From Chinchilla lanigera (lineage: Eukaryota; Chordata; Mammalia; Rodentia; Chinchillidae), in the NCBI RefSeq assembly GCF_000276665.1, contig NW_004955463.1, positions 10,529,792-10,593,791 of the forward strand: a stretch of DNA of 64,000 bases, written 5' to 3'. The position numbers were made by a program, and so were the translations under genes. The notes beneath the pieces were generated by a model. That model saw only the letters and a program-made list of their open reading frames with translations, did no database searches and was not told the DNA's origin. Positions within the stretch are counted from its first letter, which is position 1. Each line of letters begins with the position of its first letter. Shown piece by piece: positions 1 to 12,290 of the stretch.

Positions 1-614
1 GTCCTACAAAGAATAATTTTTTCCTGGAAAAATTTAGCTTTGAGAAGAGTTAGTTGTAAATGTGATGATATACTTGAGAAATTTTCATGTGAAAGAGGCA
101 TTAATCATAATTTATGTTGTTACAAGAGCAAAAATTAATGGGAATACTTGGGAAGGAGAAGCAAGCAAGTTTTGGCTTAAATCATTGTCACTGTATGGAA
201 ATACCAACAAAATAAGATTAGAGTGCTTTAGAAGACACAGAGATCAGCTGAGCTCACTGATTATAACTAAAAAAGCATTGACTATTATCACTGCAGAAGT
301 CTATATATAGAATTAAGTAGAGAAGAAACAAGAGGACCCAATGATATTTACAGTGTTTTAGAGTTTTATATTCCATTTTTGTATTTTTATTTCAATCTAA
401 TTTCTCAGAATATTTGGATACAGGTAATATTAGAATAAGTATAGCTATGGTTTTTCTTTGCTATCCACTATGAGTAGGGGAAGGGTTTTATTTTCAAGTT
501 GGGATGTGCTCTTTTAGTTTTAGTTGTTATTAGTTCATGTCTGCAGTACACAGTGTGTACATCCTTTGCAGGGAATTGATGCTCAGACATAAATCATCTT
601 CATTCCTTTTCTCA
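1..614. other. No recognisable feature
   Basis: AT-rich sequence with only short open frames. I recognise no repeat family, exon-like segment or RNA gene here. Confidence 0.5.
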
Positions 615-912
615 TTCCCTACCCTTTCCCTCCTTCTCCCCTCCCTCCTGCTGTGAATCACCTGCCCATTTGAGAAAGATCTTTCTCCTTACTTCCTACT
701 ATTTATCTTGTAATTTGATCTTCATTTATAATTTGTGTTTCTCATATAAGAGAAGCCATGTGATATTTAAGACTTGCTGTCTGATTTATTTCTCTCATCA
801 TTATGGTCTCAGAGTGCATCCGTTTTCCTCTCAATGACTCAAGTTATCTTTATGGATGACTAGTACTCCATGGTATGTAAATACCACATTTTCTCTATCT
901 ATTCATCTGCAC
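615..912 (-). mobile_element. L1 3' end fragment (old)
   Basis: Read on the plus strand, the pyrimidine-rich stretch near 620-650, the segment around 720-830 and the ending TACTCCATGGTATGTAAATA near 867 follow the order seen in the reverse complement of old mammalian L1 3' ends (end of ORF2 plus 3'UTR). It is highly diverged. The boundaries are approximate and the subfamily cannot be named. Confidence 0.55.
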
Positions 913-1514
913 AGTTCTAGCTGAATTCAGTCCAGATGGGGGAAGACAAAATGTGATGACATTTCAGGTCAGGACACATTCTCTCTTGAGAAACAGAAAC
1001 ATAGTCAGAAAGGGTGTTAAGGTTTTAACACAATGTAGACTCAGCCTCACCAAGCAAAATTACACCTAATTAAACATTACCATTAGAGTTAGTCTTGTTA
1101 ATTGGTAAAAACGTAAATGGAAGAATTCCTTTGTTGTAAGGTTCATCTAAATAGAGGAGAATAGACTGTGTCTAGTAATAAGTTCACTGCATGAGACAGA
1201 GAAGGAGGTCACCATTAGATTTCCTTTTCACCACAGAAAGGCATGAGAGTAATGGCTCCCTGAATTCTCACACAAACACAGTGTAACCCAGTCATAGAAG
1301 GGTGTGGAAACCTCCAAACCCTATAGCTGCAGTGGAAATAGACAAACACTGACCAAAGTTGTAGTTTATATATGGTATGTGCTCTTGAATGACATATCTA
1401 AAGAGCACCATCTTTCTCATGTGATTTGAGAGCCAGCTGAGATGTAAGAAAAAAATAAAACAATACAAAGATAAACATAATACTTATGGCTGGTATAGCT
1501 CATAACAGTAGTCT
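913..1514. other. No recognisable feature
   Basis: Unique-looking AT-rich sequence. No repeat or exon structure recognised. Confidence 0.45.
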
Positions 1515-1755
1515 AAGCATATTGAGTGTTTATGCACTAAGCATTGTTCCAGCTGATTTACATGTCTTCCTAAGAGCCCTGTGAAATGATGAGGCAATAT
1601 TATTACCTCATTTTACACACAAGGTAAGCTGAATTGGGAAGCTGTTAAGCAATTTGAACAGGTTTCCACTGCTTCGTAAGCGCAATAATTCAGATCTGAG
1701 TGTGGTAGTCTGGCCCTTGCTTCTCATTCTTTACCATTATACTTCCTGCTTTTTA
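1515..1755 (-). mobile_element. MIR SINE
   Basis: Reads as the reverse complement of MIR over most of its length: TATTGAGTGTTTATGCACTA near 1518, then a segment ending in CATTTTACACACAAGG near 1610, then a tail matching the tRNA-derived head near 1710-1750. This order is the established structure of this ancient mammal-wide SINE. Divergence is high, as expected for its age. Confidence 0.7.
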
Positions 1756-4652
1756 AAACTAGTATTAGACATTGTACCTTCATTGGCATTCAGGTCCTAA
1801 TACTGATTGTGAGCTATGGGCATCCCTTTCATCTACCATACATAACTCTGGGCGGAAGCAGAGCTCATGACAGGGACAGAAGCTGACCATGGCAAACCTT
1901 TAACACAGTGAAGCAGAGACAAATGTTTTAAGCGTGTGGACACCTTACTCTTCATACAAATGAAGAAGGTAATTCAACACATGCATATTTTCTTCTCCAA
2001 TTTTACCACTCCAATTAGATTTCTTTCCCTTCCTAGAGGAGTGAAAAAGCAGAGGAGAATTTCACATTACAAGTACTCTGTCCATGTGGAAGAAAACATC
2101 AGTTTAGAGGTGTCTTCTGAACCCCTTCTCTGTCACCATCTGCTCCAGCTTTTTGTTCTCTTAAATCTACAGTCAACTAGTGGTGTGTGTGTGAGGGGAG
2201 GCAGTGGCATCAAGACACTCTTGTTTCCCTCTTCCTGCAGAAGCTGATTATTACATCCTAGCATGTCCTAATTGAACAGTTTGTGAGGGTTTGAAGCTTT
2301 GCCTGAAGAGAATTTTGAAAGAGATTTAGTCACCCTAAATCAATGAACTCCGAGTCTGCCAAAATAGTCACCATTCAAATTCTTCTGGAGTTTTCACTTG
2401 TGAAGAATTGGACAGCACCACCTAAAGTACTTCCTGTCATGCCCCAACAGTAATTAGACCTGAATTGGATCCAGTACCATTCTCATGCTTCGTGGTTCAT
2501 TTTAATTTTGCTTTTTCTTTCTTTCTTTCATTTCAATTTTGCTTTTTATTACAGAAATTCTATTGACATATTTCCTCTGGAAAAGGCCCTGCTTAAGACT
2601 AAATTATTTTGATAAACTGATATATTAACTCAGACCTATGCCAGTTATTAAGTTAATGACTGGAAACTCTGTATTGCTCAACAGCTCGGGAAATGAACAT
2701 TTAGGAGTAACAATACAATTCTTATCAATGCCTAAATGCTCTCATTATAGAATAGGCATATCCTGCAATAATGCTTGCTTTAGCCACTTTTGCTGTGATT
2801 CAGCACAGCCTGTATAAATGACAAGGTCTAAAACACACTAAGTGTTGAAGTCTGTTGTCATTCTTAGTATTAGTTTAAAAATACTATAACATTTTGGTGT
2901 TTGTTTCCTTGGTGACATGAATTAGGTAAAGATTTTCAAAGCAAGTATGGTTTTTTTAATTTTAATTTGTTTATTGAACATATAATTCATTTTTTGCTAC
3001 CTATGAAAATTATTGAGGCTTTCTTTGTGACATAGTTTATACCCAATTTTAAACATGTTTCAAGTAATTAAGAAGAACATATAGGCCTGTTAGGAAGAGG
3101 TAGTTGGTGTATACTCATACTGTCCACTTTTTAAACTATGTAGTGAATGTTTTCTATATTTGTACTTATTTTTATTGATTTAAATCATTTTGAACATTTA
3201 TATATTAAAGGCTTCTATGATAGTTTTGAAGGTATTTAATATGTGATATATAGATAGACATTATTAGCTGCTACACTGGTATTATGAACGGTGCTCTTTA
3301 ACATGTGTAAATCATCCTTAATGCTTTTGGGGAGAGATTATCCACACTGAAGTCACTGTCTTTTATGGCTATGTTTACTTGGTCTACTTTGCCTATTTTT
3401 TTCAATTTAGCCATTTTGAATCACTTTGTTTTGTAGATTTTGCATTCAATGTAGTTTTGTAAATATATCCTATAATATTTTTCTATGAATAATTATTAAG
3501 TACTACTTGAATTTATTGATGAAACTAATGTTTTTAATCTTAGTTCCATTTTTAATTTTCCATTTTATTTTATTCTCTGCATTGTATTACAATCTATCAT
3601 TTTACTATAGTCTTCTCATGTGATTTCACTTCTATAGCATTCTCAGGGATGGAAAAAAATAGGCATTAGCATTAGGTGGTAGAGTCCAGGACTTAGGGGT
3701 GGCAGAGTATAGAGTGTACAGTGAAACTCTAAGTAGCTGGATGGCGTTTCTTTGGGGGGAAAGGATAGTTTTGGATCTTGACTGTGGTACTTCCACTAAT
3801 CTATAGGCATGTCAAAATTAAATAAAACTATATGGATACCCAAACATTCACACACTCAAATAAATTCATATAAAGGCATAAAGGAGTACAATCCATATCT
3901 ATGGATTTCTCATCTGGGATTCAACTAACTGCAGACAAATTTTAGGCAAAAATACGGCACCTGTACCTATAAACTTTTCTTCTTGATCATTGTTCACTAA
4001 ATAATACTAATTATATAGCATTATATCTTATGAAAATTATTAGTAATCTAGAGAATATTAACAATATTTAGGGTCTGTACATGGGTTATATAAAAATAGT
4101 TTTATTTGTGGGACTTGAGTATACACAGATTTTAATGTGTGTGGAAAACGGTATCACTTTGGAAACCTTCCTCCTGGGCAACTGAGAAATGACAGTACGT
4201 ACAAAATCTGAACAAGTTCTCTACAGTACAACACTGCCATTCCTGGTTCAGATATTTTACAGTAATTACACAGGATATAACCACTGGGGAACACTAAGTG
4301 AAGGAAACCGTGGGACCACATTGTACATAAGATCGTGGGACCATGATTTTCTCTCTGTGGATCTAAATTTATTTTAAAATGAAAACATGTAATAACCATG
4401 ATTGCAAAATCAAATTAAATTATGAATTAAAAAGTGATGGAAGCACAGAGTGTGTTTTGGTCATTAAATTCTATAAAGGGATCCAATTAAATATCTAAAC
4501 TCTCCAGAAATTGTTTCAACAAGGTGAAAAACAAGAAGGAAGCAGTAATGCTCAAGTTTCATTCAGATTTCAAAATTTTCCTTAAAATTAAAATTGAAAC
4601 TTGGAATTAAATTGAAATCAGTAAATTAAAATGATTACTTCTGGTAGACATG
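1756..4652. other. Unassigned AT-rich sequence
   Basis: Short open frames such as those at 1936-2247 and 4189-4377 look like chance: no recognised domain, no good start context, no splice pattern. Parts of 3000-3600 are strongly T-rich on the plus strand and may be very old antisense L1, but I cannot align them with confidence. Confidence 0.4.
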
Positions 4653-4793
4653 GATTTCTTTTCTTTTCTTTTCTTTCTTTCCTTTTTTTTCTTTTTTTTT
4701 GTTTGTTTGTGTTTTTTTGGTACCAGGAATATGATTCAGGACCTTGCACTTGCCAGACAGGTACTTGTTCCACTGAGCTATAACCCTGGCCCT
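4653..4793 (-). mobile_element. ID-type SINE
   Basis: The minus strand reads as an ID element: a gctgggg-like head with an altered A box (AGCTCAGTGG), a diverged B box, then a long T-rich run on the plus strand that corresponds to its A-rich tail. TAGACATG at 4645-4652 and 4794-4801 flank it as a target-site duplication. The body is more diverged than the other copies, so it is probably an older insertion. Confidence 0.85.
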
Positions 4794-4801
4794 TAGACAT
4801 G

Positions 4802-5503
4802 AATTCTAACTTACAATACATATTGTAAGTGAAGTATTCACTGGTGGTTCTCCCCATGCAAGGAATAGATGTCCAAGATCCAACACTTTCAAAATGTGTA
4901 GCAATATACTTACTATTTGTGTAGCAATGCACTTCTACCCAAAATATTGAAAATCAGGAAAGTACAATGATACTGTTACTTAAACCCCTCCCCCAATGCC
5001 GTTTAACATCTCTCCTCTCCTCTTCCTCCCCCTGCATTCCTGAGGATTCCATTTGACATTACTGGTATCCTTAGATTTTATTTTATTGTTGTGTGTGTAT
5101 GCTGAGTTACATGATGAAACTGGTATTTTGTAAGGAGGGTATGAATTAGTATCAGTATCAATGAAATGTAAATATTTTGCACATTTTTGATAGTAGTTTT
5201 AAGAATTTGAGTTTAAACTTAAGAAGTCTTAAAATGCCAACTGGTACCAATTGCTATGTCAGGAAAAAGGCATCCATCTCCTCAACATTGTTTCCTAGCC
5301 ACACACTGAAGATGAAGAATTGGCACCAGAAGAGAAGAAATGTATTTTGGTAATTATATTTTCCTTGTATGAACTTTTAAACTAATCCAGAAGAAAAAGA
5401 ATTTGATTGTTTTTCTTCTTTTACATATAAAAATGTTGTTTTGAAGACAAAAATAACACTGTTAATCTGCATACCTATAATATAAAATAAATATGTGTGG
5501 ATG
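4802..5503. other. No recognisable feature
   Basis: AT-rich spacer with a small C-rich patch near 4985-5035. No gene or repeat recognised. Confidence 0.4.
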
Positions 5504-5855
5504 TGTCTTGGTTACTTTTCTCTCGTTGCTGGGACAAAATACCTGATGCCAAAGATTAAGGAAGGAAAGATTTATTTCGCTTACAGTTTGTGGAGGTTTT
5601 AGTCCATGCTTGGCAGGTTACAAGGCAGAGTGGCACACGGCAGAGGGCTACAGCTCATGGCGGCAGAACACAGCAAAAGCAACAAGCACTGAAAGGGGGG
5701 AATGGCCACAAGCAGCCTCCTCCCTCTCCCTTACATATGCAAACTATCCACCCCAGGGTGGGTGTAGTTCTCACACCCATAATCAATCAAACTCTAAAAG
5801 CCTGTCCCATGACCACATGAAGCTTTGGGGGGACACACAGACACAGACCATAACA
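5504..5855 (-). mobile_element. MaLR-type solo LTR, copy 1
   Basis: On the minus strand it begins TGTTATGGTCTGTGTCTG, carries AATAAA as a polyadenylation signal near its 3' end and finishes in CA. These are hallmarks of ERVL-MaLR LTRs, and the wording resembles the rodent MT/ORR1 group. GGATG flanks both sides (5499-5503 and 5856-5860), a perfect 5-bp target-site duplication, the size expected for this class. No internal retroviral sequence is present, so this is a solo LTR of about 352 bp. The family name is tentative. About 90% similar by eye to the neighbouring copy at 6266. Confidence 0.85.
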
Positions 5856-6265
5856 GGATGATCCAAAGATTTACCAAGATGTGTTTATTTCTCTCCAGAG
5901 CAAAGCTGAACTATACGAGGCAGTTCCAGCTTGTGGGGCATGAGGAGCAGTAGATAATTACTAGTAATATATTTGCTGAGAGTTGATCCTATCATTTCAA
6001 AGACCCACATGGGACCAGAAGTCTGACGGGATGTAGTTGCCTCCCCTTGGCAGTGACATACTTAGCAAAATTCTTCTTTAAGGGTCTTCAAGATGACATT
6101 TTGTCCCCTAGAAAAGTAAACGTGTAAACATGATGTAAACTAGAATAAACTGAATTTTTAAATGATACTTTGAGCATTTTGCAACAGCTTATATAGTTAC
6201 AGATTAAAGATCTATATTATGTATTCTTTAAGCACACATTTATGTATAATATACCCATATATTGT
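5856..6265. other. Spacer between two solo LTRs
   Basis: About 410 bp without recognised features. It bears no resemblance to retroviral gag, pol or env, and each flanking LTR has its own target duplication, so it is not the inside of one provirus. Confidence 0.6.
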
Positions 6266-6619
6266 TGTCTTGGTTACTTTTCTCTTGTTGCTGGGACAAA
6301 ATACCTGATGCCCAAAATTAAGGAAGGAAAGGTTTATTTTGCTTACAGTTTGTGGAGGTTTCAGTCCGTATTTGGCAGATTACAAGGCAGAGTGGCACAT
6401 GGCAAAGAGCTACAGCTCAGGGTGGCAGAACACAGCAAAAGCAACAAAACAAAAGCCAGGAATTGGGGAGGAATGGCCTCAAGCAGCTTCTTCCTCTCCC
6501 TTACATATGCAAACTATCCACCCCAGGGTGGGTGTCGCTCTCACACCCATCAAACTCTAAAAGCCTGCCCCATGGCCGCTGGAAGCTTTGCGGGGGACAC
6601 ACAGATTCAAACCATAACA
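6266..6619 (-). mobile_element. MaLR-type solo LTR, copy 2
   Basis: Same family and orientation as the copy at 5504. On the minus strand it starts TGTTATGGTTTGAATCTG, contains AATAAA and ends in CA. ATTGT at 6261-6265 and 6620-6624 is a perfect 5-bp target duplication, different from that of copy 1, so the two were separate insertions. A 187-codon open frame starting at 6242 runs through it on the plus strand; it is antisense LTR sequence, not a gene. Confidence 0.87.
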
Positions 6620-6948
6620 ATTGTATATACATTGTGCATACAGTATGTGTTATATGCACATATATATGTGCATCTAGTGTGTTTGTATATGATATGTAGA
6701 ACATCTCCAATTCAAAATTCTAAAAATTTCAAATCTGCAATTCTTCATGGTTTGAAATATTTTGTACACATGTATGATATTGTGAGTAGAAAATTCTATA
6801 CCTAACGATGTGCTAGGTCAGTGAGAACAAACAGAATTACACACAATTATTTAAAATATTGCATCAAATTACCTTCCAGCTATAGGTATAAGGTATATAC
6901 ATCAGTGAATCATTTTTATATTTAGATCTGGGCTTTATTCACAATATA

Positions 6949-7110
6949 TTCCTCTCTCTCTCTCTCTCTCTTTCTGCTCTCTCTCTCTCTCTCTGTCTCT
7001 CTCTGTCTCTATCTCTCTATCTCTATCTCTGTCTCTCTCTATATATACATATATAGATATAGATATAGATATAGGTGATAGATATAGATATAGATATAGA
7101 TACATATATA
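6949..7110. repeat. Compound microsatellite (CT)n / (TATCTC)n / (ATAGAT)n
   Basis: A CT dinucleotide tract with interruptions changes into TATCTC-type units and then into ATAGAT units over about 160 bp. The arginine-rich and glutamate-rich frame read from its minus strand is a translation of the repeat, not a gene. Confidence 0.95.
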
Positions 7111-7618
7111 TTCCCAAACCTGAAAAATAATCAAACTATGAAACAATATGGTCACAGGGATTTCAGATAAGAAATACTCAAACTGCATATGTATTTGTAT
7201 ATATCCAGTAAAGTTACATTATAGTCTCTTGCCTACTTAATGTGTAAAAGGACCAGTGAGATTGGGCACCTGATCCCTGCTCACCCTCATCCACTCATGT
7301 AAACTGAGTTTATAGTCAGCTCATTCGTTACTGCACTGGCCAGAAAATAGAAGGGAAAAGAGACTAGGAAAAGTTTCTTTTTCCCTACTGAGAGTTTAAG
7401 TTGGTGGAAGAAAAAATCCATTAATGAAAATTTTATTCTGGAGCTAGAAAAACAATGAATAAGGAAATGAATATTTTATATTTCACCTGCCAAGAACTCA
7501 AATCCCAAATGACATACCATTCTTAAATACAGTTATTATGACCATAGACCATTTGTTCTGTGGCAACATAGCACTTATTAAAAGTGTTGAGTAGTGTTCT
7601 AATCCATTTCAAAACCTG

Positions 7619-7668
<50 letters not shown>

Positions 7669-9007
7669 TTTATACTGTTAAGAGCAAAGAGCAATGCTTT
7701 TGGTAGGAAGCTTGTTTTAGGAGACTGTCAGTTTATGATGAGCTTAATGCACTGTGCTCTATATTGTTTTCTAAGCCACTGCTGGACGCTGAGTTGATTT
7801 CAGCATAGAGTCATTTCCAGCTGTGTCAAGCTGTGAACTGAATCTCTTCATACCTTACATGGTTTGTGATGGGACAGTTTGTCCTGCCCAAAGTGAAAAT
7901 TCTTGGCTATAGGATTTTAAAGCAAGAGTGAGTCAAACTAGCTAAAATTCATTTTGACACATTTTCTGCAATATAGCTGAAAGTATTTTTCCCCATTTAA
8001 TAAATCTACTTACATGCATAACCCTGTGTTCCAACCTAACAAGAAGGCTTATATTTTGCACAGAGTTCCGTGTGTATTTTTGTCTTTTTTAAAAACTTAT
8101 TATCATCTCTCTGAATGAAACATTTGCTTGTCACCTTTTGCTTTGCCCATGCAGTAACAAGGAAAATTTGCTTCTCAAAGAGTGGAGTATCAACTGCCAA
8201 AGAGTTTGTTGTGTTCTGAACCCTACCAGCATGGGCTGTGGTTCCTCCTCGAGTGGCTGTCATAGATTTCATTTACCATCTTTCTCTACTAGAATTTCAG
8301 GTTCCGTTTTGTGTACTGGTCAAGTGATAGAGAGTTTTTGACCTGAAGCAAAATCCAGATTCTCAGCTGATGCTGGATCAAGAGTCTCACTAATGACAAT
8401 AATGCTATAATTTAGTTTCTAAATAAATCATTATGAAATTTTCGCTTTCAAAGTCCAAAGAATTTCCCCTGAATATTGCGTCTCTTTTATGGAGTGAGTG
8501 AAATGAGATATGGCAGCTTTTCTTTTACTCTGGTAGGTGATTTTATGCCAAAATATTAACCACCACCTTCAATCCCCACTAATGTTATTGGCATGACAGA
8601 ATCCTGAATATTTAGATTTTATCTCCCACCTGCTGGCAAGCATAAGAGTTCTGATTCTTGATCATTGCCATGATGCCACCAAGATAGCAAACAAAAGAGA
8701 TATACTGTGAGATGTTGAAATGGATCTCTAAAATTTTTTGTAGATTAAATCGTGAAGGAGAGCTAGAGCTCATGATGTCTTGTGATAAGGCAGTGATGAT
8801 GACCCTGGATGACATTATTGCCTGATAATTGAACAAATTAAGAAAGATGGAGTCAGTTTAATATTTTCATTCTAGAAGTAGGGAATATTTTGCTAACTGT
8901 GATAAAAATAATATTGTGTTTGTTAACTGTAACAAAAAGAGAAGAAATGGAATAGCATTGCAATTCATTCACTACCTGTTAAAATTCGTGAAATCCAGTG
9001 CCCTTTT
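7111..9007. other. Unassigned sequence
   Basis: Apart from a (TG)n tract at 7623, I recognise no gene or repeat. The open frame at 8138-8341 on the plus strand has no detectable family match and overlaps an equally long antisense frame, so I treat both as chance. Confidence 0.4.
7623..7667. repeat. (TG)n microsatellite
   Basis: Uninterrupted TG dinucleotides for about 45 bp. Confidence 0.98.
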
Positions 9008-9016
9008 CTAATGATT

Positions 9017-9115
9017 TTTTTTGGGGGGGGGATTTTTTTCTGGTACTGGGGATTGAACTCATGACCTTGCGCTTGCCGGGCAGGCACTGTGCTTTTGAGC
9101 TAAATCCCCAGCCCC
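9017..9115 (-). mobile_element. ID-type SINE
   Basis: The minus strand has GGGGCTGGGGATTTAGCTCA, then the rest of an ID body with a B box near 9044-9060, and a poly-A tail (plus-strand T and G run at 9016-9040). CTAATGATT at 9008-9016 and 9116-9124 is a perfect 9-bp target-site duplication. Confidence 0.93.
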
Positions 9116-9124
9116 CTAATGATT

Positions 9125-9689
9125 ATTTTATATTAAATCCAGAAAGAAGGTTGAAGTGAAATTTTGTTAAGAATCATTAATTTAAAAATTTCAAGCATTG
9201 GTTTTTGGCCCTAATCTTTGTTATTTCCTGTGAATATGGTATTGATTCTTTCATGTTGTTTAATTCTAGCATTATTTTTAGAAACTTCCATTTATTACCT
9301 CCTACCCCATACTATCTCTCTTACCTGATAACTCACAAACCAGTGTGGAAAGTCTCTAGGAGCTTATTTAGACTGTGCATTCAATAAACAAAGAAATAGC
9401 AAATGTTTGGTTTTGAGAATCCTTGGTTGTCAGGACCCACAGTTAATTTAATCTGAGACATTTTTAATCACCTGAATTCTTCTACCATGACTCTGATAAA
9501 TAGACCAAAGTGATGCTCTTATCCATAAATTAGTTTATGTTCAAAGACACAAAACTGAAAATTTACTTTTGTGTATTCACAGACTTCATGACTACGGTCC
9601 CTTTGGATAAGGTCAAAGGAAGATTTAAGGTCATAATGTCTGTGCTTTGCTAGGATTATTGCTGAAATTAACATGGGTGCTCCTCTAAG
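9125..9689. other. No recognisable feature
   Basis: AT-rich unique-looking sequence preceding a truncated L1. Confidence 0.4.
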
Positions 9690-10735
9690 CAAATCAGCCC
9701 CTCCAAATTCAAAGACTCAGTCCAAAAATTGGCAGCTGAGATGAATACACACTGCTCAGGTAATGAAATACAAATGGCAAATAACTACATGAGAAAATAT
9801 TCAACATCATTAGTCATTCAAGAAATGCAGATTAAAACAACACTGAGATTCCACCTTACCCCAGTAAGAATGGCTAGCATTAGGAAATCAACCAATAACA
9901 AATGTTGGTGAGGCTGTGGAGAAATAGGAACCATTCTCCACTGCTGGTGGGAATGCAGACTGGTGAAATCACTGTGGAAATCAGTTTGGAGATTCCTCAG
10001 AAAACTAGCTTTAGAGGTCCCATTCAACCCAGCTATTCCCCTGCTGGGTATTTTCCCAGAAAATCTAAAAACATCATATCACAGTGATATATGTGTACCT
10101 ATGTTCATAGCAGCACAATTTGTAATTGCTGAATTGTGGAAGAACCCAAATGTCCATCCACCTAGGATTTGATAAGAAAATTGTGGTACTTTTATATAAT
10201 GGAATATTACTCAGCTATAAAGAAAGATAAACTCTAGGCCTTTGTAGGTAAATGGTCACAACTAAAGACCATACTCATAGAGGAAATAAATTAGACCTGC
10301 ATGTGCAAGCACTGCATGATTTCACTAGTGTAAAATCTGAATGAGTTAATTTAAAATAGGAGGTATGATAGATATTGTGAAATGATAGGAAAGTACTCAA
10401 GGGTAAAGGGCAACTGGGATGTGGGAAAAGAGAAGGGAAAGAAGGAGAAATTTTGTATGTATGTATGTACAGGATAGTTAACATAGTTGTCCTACTGTCT
10501 TCTATTTCTTTGCTGAAAGAAACTGTCAATAAGTAGTTGATTGATCAATATTGCATGTCTCTATCTGTTTTCATGAGAAACCACTTTGAAGACATCAATA
10601 TGTAATACAATAAGCATTGTTAATTTCTTACCACTTTGTAACTGTATTATCTGTACTGTTCTTTTGCTGTTTTATAAAAGGTTATCTGTCGGTTAATGTT
10701 TTCCTCCTTTCATTTTTAAAATTAAAAAAAAAAAT
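9690..10735 (+). mobile_element. L1, 5'-truncated: ORF2 C-terminus and 3'UTR
   Basis: Frame 9729-10172 encodes the C-terminal end of L1 ORF2p, with recognisable stretches [18 protein letters not shown], the cysteine-rich CWWEC, PFNPAIPLLGIFP and MFIAAQFVIA. The frame is uninterrupted except for one TGA at 9909-9911, just after NNKCW. A 3'UTR follows and ends in an A-rich tail near 10724-10735. This 3' portion is the same subfamily as the copy ending near 49470. ORF1 and the endonuclease and RT domains are absent, as is usual for truncated L1 inserts. It cannot retrotranspose. Confidence 0.93.
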
Positions 10736-12199
10736 TCCTACGCAACTCTGATGGTGTTAACAATGGTGTCAATCAAAGTTTGGTTTTAGAAAAGAGACTC
10801 TAAGTAGTTTAAGAAATACATGTTGCCTTACAGCTTATGTTAATAGGGCTAATAAAATAGATTCTGATGGACAGCTGAAGACAGAATCCAAAACATGCAC
10901 TGCAGAAACTGGATACTTGTTCATCTAGAATTCAGTATGAAAAAGTTATTCTGTAGAAAATGCTCTAGCAAGGAAGTAACCACAGCCACAAAACTTATTA
11001 GAAAAACCATAAACTGAGTTGCACTTCCTATGAGTCATATCTGCAGAAATTGTATACTTCCTTTTCCCTCTAGACACCCATGAGACTAGTGGCTAAATGA
11101 TACCAACATTTCTACCAACACAGGTAAACCTGAGAGCCTACAGCACTATCTCGAAAGGGCCAAGAAGGGAGACTCTTCTTGCCTTCCTTTCCCCAATGTC
11201 ATAAAAGTCATCACAAGAGCTAAACATAAATTATACCTTAAAAAAACCTAAGCAATGAAGATTTTTGCTTTAAGTTTAGGGAAAGAAAAACCATATTATC
11301 CCCATAGAAAATATTCACTCCCTCAAGAATATGTCAACTAGTTCGATTTAATCATTCATGAGAGGATGAACATATATCAAAGCATCATACTGCAACCCAC
11401 AAATAGTACAATATTTATTTGCCAATTACAAATATAAAATAAATTTTACAAGGAAGAGCAGAGACAACATTGGGAACACATAGTTATTCTACTGTTGCTG
11501 GAAATGGCGATTATAATCATAACTAAAATCTAAATTTCAAAATATTTCATATATTTTTTATATGAATAAAATTACCAAGCTCCTGAACTCATTGTGTTAA
11601 ATCAGCAGTGTTTTATCAAATGCTGTCTTTCAGGTTTAATGAATGAGCACAAATAAAATTGCCTGAAAAGAGTGATTGTATTGGTTCTCCTCAGATGGAC
11701 ATTGCTTCTGTTTTCCTCTCCTTCCATTCTACAAACATATAGCTCAGCATATGCATGTTGTATAAATGTCACATTAGCTACGATTTGAGTCACTTTTCTT
11801 AGTTAGTCATTGTGCCATAGAATGGATGAATCAGCACCGAAGGAGTCGTTGGTCTGTCCACCATTTTCTCTTCCGTGATGCTCAACTGCATGTGCCTGCT
11901 ACCGAGAGACTGGGAGAGGCATCTTCCTTTCTTATTGATCAGTGCCTTTGTCCTGTACGCTGAGTTGCATTTGGAGTACCCCCCAGGGATATTAGTGAGG
12001 ATAAAAGATGATCACCTGGAAATGAGACAAATCAGAGAGCAAAGTGAACAAGCAAGACCCTGAATACCAAGAAGTGCCTGAGGATAAACAGCCATCGTCC
12101 AGCTCCTGAATGAAATTTCTCCTTCACATAAAAGTCACTTTAAAGCTAAATAAAAGTGTCTTGTTTCAAATTTAAAGTGACTTCTTATATTGCTTTATC
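10736..12199. other. No recognisable feature
   Basis: Unique-looking sequence. Open frames at 11602-11793 and 11875-12063 lack recognisable domains. Confidence 0.4.
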
Positions 12200-12290
12200 G
12201 TTTACTAAGCATCATTGTATGTGCTATTGTATTCAACCTTCATGGTCACCCTGTGAACTGTGAAGTAGGAGTTGTCACTTGTTAAAATAG
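12200..12290 (-). mobile_element. Possible MIR fragment
   Basis: The order of words around TCAACCTTCATGGTCACCCT and GTGAAGTAGGAGTT resembles the reverse complement of the MIR 3' half. Weak, no clean ends. Confidence 0.4.

Noticed and set aside
5504..6619. Provirus bounded by two LTRs
   Set aside because: Each LTR has its own 5-bp duplication and the spacer has no retroviral coding sequence.
6242..6805. 187-codon open frame on the plus strand
   Set aside because: It reads through the antisense strand of a solo LTR; a similar frame occurs in the sister LTR at 5590. No domain.
6935..7117. Minus-strand frame rich in arginine and glutamate
   Set aside because: Translation of the CT/ATAGAT microsatellite.
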